A stretch of 53,300 nucleotides of DNA from an uncultured Clostridium sp. GTDB lineage: Bacteria; Bacillota; Clostridia; TANB77; CAG-508. Within the stretch, counting starts at the first letter, position 1. Each line of letters opens with the position of its first letter. The stretch covers positions 1 through 53,300 of the forward strand of contig CANOSM010000011.1 of assembly GCA_947569365.1 (NCBI GenBank). The letters run 5' to 3'. Under the pieces are notes generated by a model. It was not told the DNA's origin, did no database searches, and saw only the letters and a program-made list of their open reading frames with translations. Shown in pieces: positions 48,258-53,300 of this stretch. The position numbers were made by a program, and so were the translations under genes.

Positions 48258-48689
48258 ATGGAAATAAAAGATATTAAAGATTCAAATTTTAATAAAGTTA
48301 TAGGAGAAAAGTTACATAAATTTAATAGAGAAAATTGTAAATGGATATTGGAAAATACAGATGAAAATAAAACAGATAGAAAATACTATAATTTAGTAGT
48401 ATATAATAATGGAGAAATAATTGGTGGAGCAGTAGGGTATAGTGCTTGGAAATGGTATTTTTTAGATGAATTATGGATAGAAGAGGGATATAGAAAAAAT
48501 GGTATTGGTACAAAAATTATAAAGAAAATAGAAAAATATGCTAAAGAGAGAAATTTATTAGGTGTTAGGATGGAAACATGGAGTTTTCAAGCAAAAGGAT
48601 TTTACGAAAAACTTGGATATAAAGTTTATGCAACTTTTGAAGATTGTCCACCAGGAACAATAGATTATTTTCTAAGAAAGAAATTTTAA
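48258..48689 (+). CDS. GNAT-family N-acetyltransferase
   Basis: A 143-residue acetyltransferase using acetyl-CoA. The acetyl-CoA loop is GYRKNGIGTK near residue 79, preceded by FLDELWIEE, and the end FYEKLGYKVYATFEDCPPGT is typical of the family. The substrate is unknown. TAAGGAG precedes the ATG. Co-transcribed with the 2H gene upstream. Confidence 0.87.
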   Translation: MEIKDIKDSNFNKVIGEKLHKFNRENCKWILENTDENKTDRKYYNLVVYNNGEIIGGAVGYSAWKWYFLDELWIEEGYRKNGIGTKIIKKIEKYAKERNLLGVRMETWSFQAKGFYEKLGYKVYATFEDCPPGTIDYFLRKKF

Positions 48690-48779
48690 TTAAGATAAAT
48701 GATATGTATTTAAAAAATTAATATGGATAGTAAAATTTATTTTTTAGCATTTGCTACTAAGTAAAGACTCAATTATAAT

Positions 48780-48808
48780 TTGCGAACAAGTGTAAATTAT
48801 GGTATAAT
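48780..48808 (+). promoter_or_regulatory. Promoter of the small RNA at 48813
   Basis: TTGCGA at 48780-48785 and a perfect TATAAT at 48803-48808, 17 bases apart, placing the start at the 5' arm of the RNA's closing helix. Confidence 0.7.
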
Positions 48809-48812
48809 AATA

Positions 48813-48956
48813 TTACACAGGATTGAAATAGCTTAAAAAAATTATTATTTTTTAGGAGGAAAAGTAGTATGTGAAATACATTTGAAATAAATCCAAGGGT
48901 CCTAGAAATCTGTGTAAATGAGATGGGGTATGAAATTTATACCCTATCTTATTTTT
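48813..48956 (+). ncRNA. Small structured RNA candidate with a start-stop ORF
   Basis: Between promoter and terminator lies a 145-base transcript with no normal gene. TTACACAGGATT (48813-48824) pairs with AATCTGTGTAA (48907-48917), with one bulge, as a closing helix; TAGGA (48853-48857) can pair with TCCTA. Inside is AGGAGG (48854-48859) followed nine bases later by ATG-TGA (48869-48874), so the RBS could be hidden or exposed by folding. It ends in a good terminator. It could be a small RNA or a riboswitch-like leader, but the next gene starts 210 bases on. No known class recognised. Confidence 0.5.
48921..48956 (+). terminator. Terminator of the small RNA
   Basis: An 11-bp stem with one G-T pair (AGATGGGGTAT / ATACCCTATCT) and a 7-base loop followed by TATTTTT. 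Confidence 0.85.
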
Positions 48957-49026
48957 ATAAACAATTATAAAAGAAATTTACAAAATATATAATATTAAAT
49001 AAATATATATATATAATAATAAAAAT

Positions 49027-49058
49027 TATAAAGTGCTAGAAATAGTACTTTATTTTAT
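49027..49058 (+). terminator. Terminator-like hairpin
   Basis: AAAGTGCT pairs with AGTACTTT (one G-T pair) around AGAAAT, then ATTTTA. It lies between the small RNA and the next gene. The stretch to 49166 is AT-rich and shows nothing else. Confidence 0.45.
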
Positions 49059-49166
49059 AATAAATAATAATACAATATTTACAAATTAAATGGTAAAAAA
49101 GAAAATGGTATGATATTATTATATAAAAGTTTGAAAAGATAAATATATATATTACAGGAGTAAGAT

Positions 49167-49964
49167 ATGAATAATCTTGAAAAAATAGAAGATTTTAACT
49201 ATGAAGGTCAACGTTTATTATTCGAAAAATCAAGAAGACTTGAATATGATAGATTTACAATACTACTTATTGACGAGTTTGATGATGATTACTTAAATTT
49301 AGCAATAAATATAAAGTCAAAAAATAAAAAAGAATTTGATGAAGATTTTATAAAAATAAAAGAAATAATGAATAAATATGGAAGAAAAGCTTCTGTACTT
49401 ATTAGTAATCAAGTACTATTAAATACAGTAGATTTCAAATCGAAAGGACTTAAAATTTCAGACAACAGTATATGGCTTATGAAAAATATAGAAAATTATA
49501 ATGATTTATATACAAGTAAATTACCTATAGAAATTTTAAAAATAAATAAGGAAGAAGAAAAAAAATATCCTAGTATTGTTGAAAAAGGATTTATGAGAAA
49601 TAGCATAGATGACCCATATGATGGTTTATCTTTAAGTGTAATAGATGCTATAAGAAGAAGCTGTTATATAAAAGATAAGTTTATAACAGAACATTATATA
49701 GCTAAATATAATAAGGAACCTGTAGGAACTATAACAATCATGTATGAAAGAGAACTCGCATACATATATAATGTTACAACAAACATAAATTATAGAAATA
49801 TGGGAATATGCAAAAGCCTAATATCTTATATATTTAAAAGATTAAAACAATTAGGAATATATAATGTAGTTTTGCAAACAGAGCAAGGATATCATCCAGA
49901 AAAAATATATAAAAATATGGGTTTCAAAGAAATATTTAAAGCAATAAAATATACAGAAGAATAA
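49167..49964 (+). CDS. GNAT-family N-acetyltransferase with long N-terminal part
   Basis: A 265-residue protein. The C-terminal 110 residues are a GNAT domain: YNKEPVGTITI, then YIYNVTTNINYRNMGICKSL with the acetyl-CoA loop, then LQTEQGYHPEKIYKNMGFKE. The first 150 residues may be a diverged second GNAT-like domain. Substrate unknown. CAGGAG lies before the ATG. It is followed 24 bases later by a PHP gene. Confidence 0.8.
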   Translation: MNNLEKIEDFNYEGQRLLFEKSRRLEYDRFTILLIDEFDDDYLNLAINIKSKNKKEFDEDFIKIKEIMNKYGRKASVLISNQVLLNTVDFKSKGLKISDNSIWLMKNIENYNDLYTSKLPIEILKINKEEEKKYPSIVEKGFMRNSIDDPYDGLSLSVIDAIRRSCYIKDKFITEHYIAKYNKEPVGTITIMYERELAYIYNVTTNINYRNMGICKSLISYIFKRLKQLGIYNVVLQTEQGYHPEKIYKNMGFKEIFKAIKYTEE

Positions 49965-49987
49965 GCAAAAAAGGAGGATATATAAAT

Positions 49988-50698
49988 ATGAGTAAATATT
50001 TAACTGAATTACATTTACATACAAAAGAATCTAGTTTATGTTCAGAAATACCAGCTAAACAAATGATAGAAGAATATAAAAAACAAGGGTATTCTACAAT
50101 CGTAATAACAGACCATTGTAGCAAAAGTAAATTTAGCATATTAGGAGAAGCAACTTGGGTAGAAAAAATAGATTATATGTATAAAGGATTTGATATAGCA
50201 AAAGAGTATGGAAGTAATTTAGGAATAAATATATTACTTGGAGTAGAAATTAAATTACAATTATCAAACAACAAATATAGTGAATATCTAATATATGGAA
50301 TAGACAGAGATTTTTTATATGAAAATGAAAACATATATGACTATACATTAGAAAAGTTATATAAAATTTGTAATAAAAAAGGATATTTAGTAGTACAAGC
50401 ACATCCCTTTAGGGATAATGTACAATTAGCACAATTAGAATATATAGATGGAATAGAAGTATTTAATGGATGCCAAAATGAAATATCAAGAAATGATAAA
50501 GCATTAGAATATGGAAATAGTACAAATAAAATTTTAACTTCTGGATCAGACTTCCATAGACTAGATGACTTAGCAAGAGGAGGAATTATAACAAATATAG
50601 AAATTAAAGATATTAACAAGCTAGTAGAAATTTTGAAAAGCAGAGAGTATGAATTAATAAAAGATAGACATAAAATGAAAGAGAGTATCCAATATTAA
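49988..50698 (+). CDS. PHP-domain phosphoesterase
   Basis: A 236-residue metal-dependent phosphoesterase of the PHP family. Metal ligands are visible: ELHLHTKESS near residue 7, VITDHC near residue 40, LLGVEIKL near residue 84, VVQAHPFRDN near residue 135 and GSDFHRLDD near residue 190. Family members hydrolyse nucleotide or histidinol phosphate esters; this one is of the short stand-alone type. AAGGAGG precedes the ATG. Confidence 0.88.
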   Translation: MSKYLTELHLHTKESSLCSEIPAKQMIEEYKKQGYSTIVITDHCSKSKFSILGEATWVEKIDYMYKGFDIAKEYGSNLGINILLGVEIKLQLSNNKYSEYLIYGIDRDFLYENENIYDYTLEKLYKICNKKGYLVVQAHPFRDNVQLAQLEYIDGIEVFNGCQNEISRNDKALEYGNSTNKILTSGSDFHRLDDLARGGIITNIEIKDINKLVEILKSREYELIKDRHKMKESIQY

Positions 50699-50834
50699 TA
50701 AATAATAGAATACTAAATTGTTTGTACTACATTAGTAGTTTTAGGACTTATTTACTTAAATATTAGATATAAATAAAACAACATTAATAATTTATAACTT
50801 TACATACAATATAACTATATATATTCTAGAAGTA

Positions 50835-51068
50835 ATGTTTAAGATAAAAGCAGATAATATTGTAAAAGAGTACAATATAGAAAAATGGATAGTAGAATAT
50901 CATACTTTTACAGAAGGATTTATGGAATTAGGAAGGATAACAGGATTTTTATTAATGCTTTTTGCAAGTCTATTAAATAATATTTTTTATTTTAAACTAC
51001 TGTTATTTATAGTTACAATGAGTATACCAATATATTCTATAACTATGTATAAAGTTGAAAATGAATAA
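50835..51068 (+). pseudogene. C-terminal fragment of a YQGE-like MFS transporter
   Basis: A 77-residue open frame without a clear RBS. EYHTFTEGFMELGRITGFLL and two hydrophobic helices resemble the last part of YQGE-type transporters, which are about 400 residues long. The rest of the gene is missing, so this is probably a deletion remnant. The 135 bases before it hold nothing recognisable. Confidence 0.45.
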
Positions 51069-51147
51069 AATTATAGATAAATACAATTTAAGTAATAGTT
51101 TTAAAGATTAATCCCAATCTTACAATAAACAATTTAGGGAGGAAAAA

Positions 51148-51964
51148 ATGATATATTTGAAAACTTTTAAATTAGCTGATAGCAATAATAAAAACAAAAA
51201 TATATATCCTTTTAGTGTATTACAAGATAAAGAGCCAGATATATTTATATTTGATAATATAACAGTATTATATGGGAATAATGGATCTCGGGAAATCAAC
51301 AATATTAAATATTATTTCACATAAATTAAATCTAAAAGGTAAAGAGAGAAACACTCCAAAAGTTATTGGGACATTAGATTATTTTGAAGAATATAGTAAT
51401 AATTGTGAATATGAACTAGGAGAAAATGAAAATGGTGTAAAAATATATAAGATACCTGAAAATAGTAGATACATAAAAAGTGAAGAGATATTATATGAAA
51501 TAAGAAAAATTGAGCAAGAAGCAGTTTTAAAGGAAAGTATAGAGAGTAATCTAGCTAGAGAAAGAGGGATTAAACAGACTAAAGAATTTTTAAGTTCAAA
51601 AGAAGGTGGTAAACAGTTTGCAAGATTCGAATTTTCACAAGATAGATACTCCAATGGAGAAACAACAATGCAAATTTTAGAAGATAATATATTACCAGAT
51701 AACTTATATTTACTAGACGAGCCAGAAGTCTCATTATCTCCACAAAATCAAGTAAAACTTGCAGAACAAATAAACAAAATGTCAAGATATTTAGGAGTTC
51801 AATTTATAATAGCAACACACTCACCATTTATGTTAGGAATCCTAAATGCAAAAATATATAACTTAGATACTATAGATTATAAAATTCAAAAATGGAATGA
51901 ACTTGAAAATGTAAGATACTTTTACAAGTTCTTTAAAAATAGAGAAAATGAATTCGAAAAATAA
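51148..51964 (+). CDS. AAA/ABC-type ATPase, read through a +1 shift at CGG
   Basis: Corrected length 271 residues. The Walker A motif GNNGSGKST exists only after skipping the C of codon 48; the zero frame gives GNNGSRE and stops soon after. Further on are the ABC signature-like RYSNGE, Walker B LYLLDEPEVSLSP and the H-loop IIATHSPF, so all ATPase parts are present. The protein resembles stand-alone SMC/ABC-like ATPases of unknown role. GGGAGGAA precedes ATG 51148. The aldehyde dehydrogenase gene follows 17 bases later. Confidence 0.9.
51289..51292 (+). other. CGGG +1 recoding site inside Walker A
   Basis: GGA TCT CGGG AAA TCA. Dropping the C gives Gly-Ser-Gly-Lys-Ser, the heart of the P-loop, where only Gly is functional. 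This is the best single indication that the decoded residue is glycine. Confidence 0.9.
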
Positions 51965-51981
51965 ATTAAGGAGAGATTAAT

Positions 51982-53283
51982 ATGTATATAAAATCAAAGG
52001 GAAATTTTATAAATGGAGAATGGAAGAATACTTTAGGAGAAAAATTTACTTCATATTCTCCTATAAATAAAGAGCTGTTATGGAATTGTAATAAATCTAC
52101 TAATGATGATGTTAATCTAGCAGTAGAAAGTGCAAAATCTGCATTTAGAATTTGGTCTGAGTTAGAAGTAAAAGATAGAATTAATTATTTACAATCTTAT
52201 GTAGATATATTAAAAGAAAATAAAGAAGAACTTTCTAAAGCTATTGCATATGAAGTAGGGAAGCCACTTTGGGAAGCTATAACAGAAGTTAATTCTATGA
52301 TAGGAAAATTAGAGCCATCTATAGAAGCATTTGAACTAAGGAATAAAACAATAATAAAAGAGCAGGCAGATGGAACGAAAAGTGTAACTAAATTTAAACC
52401 GCATGGAGTAGTTGCAATTATTGGACCATATAACTTTCCAGGACATATGCCAAATGGACATATAATGGCAGCTCTTCTTGCAGGAAATACAGTTGTATTA
52501 AAACCAAGTGAAAAAGTACCTTTTGTTAGTGAAAAGATTATGGAATTATGGGAAAGAGCTAATCTCCCAAAAGGTGTTATAAATATGATACAAGGAGATA
52601 AAGACACTGGAGAAAACTTATGTTTAAATGATGATGTGAATGGAGTATTTTTTACTGGTAGTAAAAAAGCAGGACAAAAAATAGAAGAACTATGCTTACA
52701 TAAAAAGATATGTGTATTAGAAATGGGAGGAAATAGTCCTTTTATTGTGTGGGATACTTCTAATATAGATGGAGCAGTTATTACAGCAATACAATCATCT
52801 TTTATAACATCAGGGCAAAGATGCTCTACTGCAAGGAGATTAATTGTTCCTGACAATGAATTTGGAAACACTTTTTTAGATAGATTAGTAAAGGTAAGCA
52901 AGAATATAAAAATCGGAAAACCAGAAGATGAAGAAGAACCATTTATGTGTTCATTACAATCAAAAGAATTAGTAGATAATATTATTAATAAACAAGAAAA
53001 ATTAATAAGTAAAGGTGGAAAAGTTCTTTTAGAAGCTAAAAGAATAAATGAATTAGGTGAGGCATTTATAGCACCAGGAATAATAGATGTTACTGATATT
53101 TCTGAAGTAATTGATGAAGAAATAATAGGACCATTTGTGCAAATAACAAGAGTTAATGATTTTACTGCAGCTTTAAAAGTAGCTAATAATACATGTTATG
53201 GGTTAGCTGCAGGAATTATAACAGAAAATAAAGAATTATATAAAATAGGTTATTTTCTATTTCGTGTGGGTAAGTTACAATAA
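51982..53283 (+). CDS. Aldehyde dehydrogenase (AstD-like), C-terminus uncertain
   Basis: An NAD(P)-dependent aldehyde dehydrogenase, closest by eye to succinylglutamate-semialdehyde dehydrogenases. Catalytic residues are in GPYNFPGH, LEMGGNSP and SGQRCSTARR. The frame stops at 53283 after 433 residues, short of the usual 480-490, and the last residues (FRVGKLQ) diverge where RAGIVNWN is expected. No CGG is present at this point. The cause may be a different frameshift, a real truncation or low-quality sequence near the window edge. AAGGAGAG precedes the ATG. Confidence 0.85.
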   Translation: MYIKSKGNFINGEWKNTLGEKFTSYSPINKELLWNCNKSTNDDVNLAVESAKSAFRIWSELEVKDRINYLQSYVDILKENKEELSKAIAYEVGKPLWEAITEVNSMIGKLEPSIEAFELRNKTIIKEQADGTKSVTKFKPHGVVAIIGPYNFPGHMPNGHIMAALLAGNTVVLKPSEKVPFVSEKIMELWERANLPKGVINMIQGDKDTGENLCLNDDVNGVFFTGSKKAGQKIEELCLHKKICVLEMGGNSPFIVWDTSNIDGAVITAIQSSFITSGQRCSTARRLIVPDNEFGNTFLDRLVKVSKNIKIGKPEDEEEPFMCSLQSKELVDNIINKQEKLISKGGKVLLEAKRINELGEAFIAPGIIDVTDISEVIDEEIIGPFVQITRVNDFTAALKVANNTCYGLAAGIITENKELYKIGYFLFRVGKLQ

Positions 53284-53300
53284 TGATATTTACAACAACA

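Noticed and set aside
48872..48874. TGA at 48872 might be read as Trp, opening a 33-codon frame after ATG.
   Set aside because: TGA serves as a stop at 20683, and the frame runs through a good terminator hairpin, so a reassigned TGA is not supported.
5446..51292. Random sequencing errors as the cause of the ten breaks.
   Set aside because: Random or GG-associated insertions should also hit other codon phases (TGG, AGG, xxG-Gxx); all ten are in phase before a GGN codon. Cannot be fully excluded without reads.
1..53300. tRNA or rRNA genes and insertion sequences.
   Set aside because: I saw no tRNA-like CCA-ended cloverleaf, rRNA segment or transposase in either strand; absence by eye is not proof for tRNAs.

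Overview
The window is very AT-rich and is probably from an anaerobic, spore-forming, low-GC Firmicute, most likely an uncultured gut Clostridia lineage. It carries spoIVA, spoVM, a gerA-type germinant receptor operon and a Spo0A-like effector domain. It also has the rlmN-prpC-prkC-rpe...spoVM-rpmB order familiar from Bacillus and Clostridium, a rubrerythrin with a PerR-like regulator, and A/T-ending codons throughout. The lineage assignment is inference; the gene order and sporulation genes are seen directly.

The central observation is a possible recoding system. Ten genes are broken by exactly one extra base, and in all ten the break is an in-frame CGG codon. Skipping the C, or reading CGGN as one unit, restores the full protein and places a GGN glycine codon where the family expects Gly: Walker A of an ATPase, the patatin SYPG motif, a LysM KKGD, ribosomal protein L28, GerA. 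I found no native-looking gene in which an in-frame CGG is followed by continued reading in the zero frame. The only three triplet-read CGG codons lie in two genes with different codon usage: a HIT protein at 23930-24955 and a small membrane protein at 10781-10975. This suggests that CGG is unassigned and triggers +1 recoding, with glycine as the most likely product.

Layout. 1-3264: zinc-ribbon protein, tyrS, a structured RNA behind a consensus promoter, a PAP2 phosphatase and a prepilin-like protein. 3339-10570: the rlmN-prpC-prkC-rpe group, a bactofilin-like membrane protein, a small Cys-rich protein and nth in reverse, then spoVM with a small partner and rpmB. 10781-15135: atypical small membrane protein, membrane-anchored toroid protein, GH25-LysM lysozyme, PerR-like repressor with a palindromic operator, rubrerythrin. 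15199-15910: a type III toxin-antitoxin system (toxI repeats plus ToxN). 16026-23098: patatin, a YfhO-like membrane protein, a stand-alone Spo0A-type effector domain and an ABC exporter. 23254-24955: two reverse-strand genes that look acquired. 25209-28461: phosphodiesterase, D,D-carboxypeptidase, a small anchored protein and L31.

28507-39587: a reverse-strand germinant receptor operon (gerA, gerB, gerC and a small membrane protein) divergent from spoIVA, then two large envelope proteins, one joining an NlpC/P60-like domain to a VirB6/TrbL-like membrane region. 39697-53300: an RNA methyltransferase, a truncated DUF1016 nuclease behind a gene remnant, and a run of small metabolic or housecleaning enzymes (two Nudix domains, metallophosphoesterase, DHH, GT2, 2H, two GNATs, PHP). 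It ends with an AAA ATPase and an aldehyde dehydrogenase that reaches the window edge.
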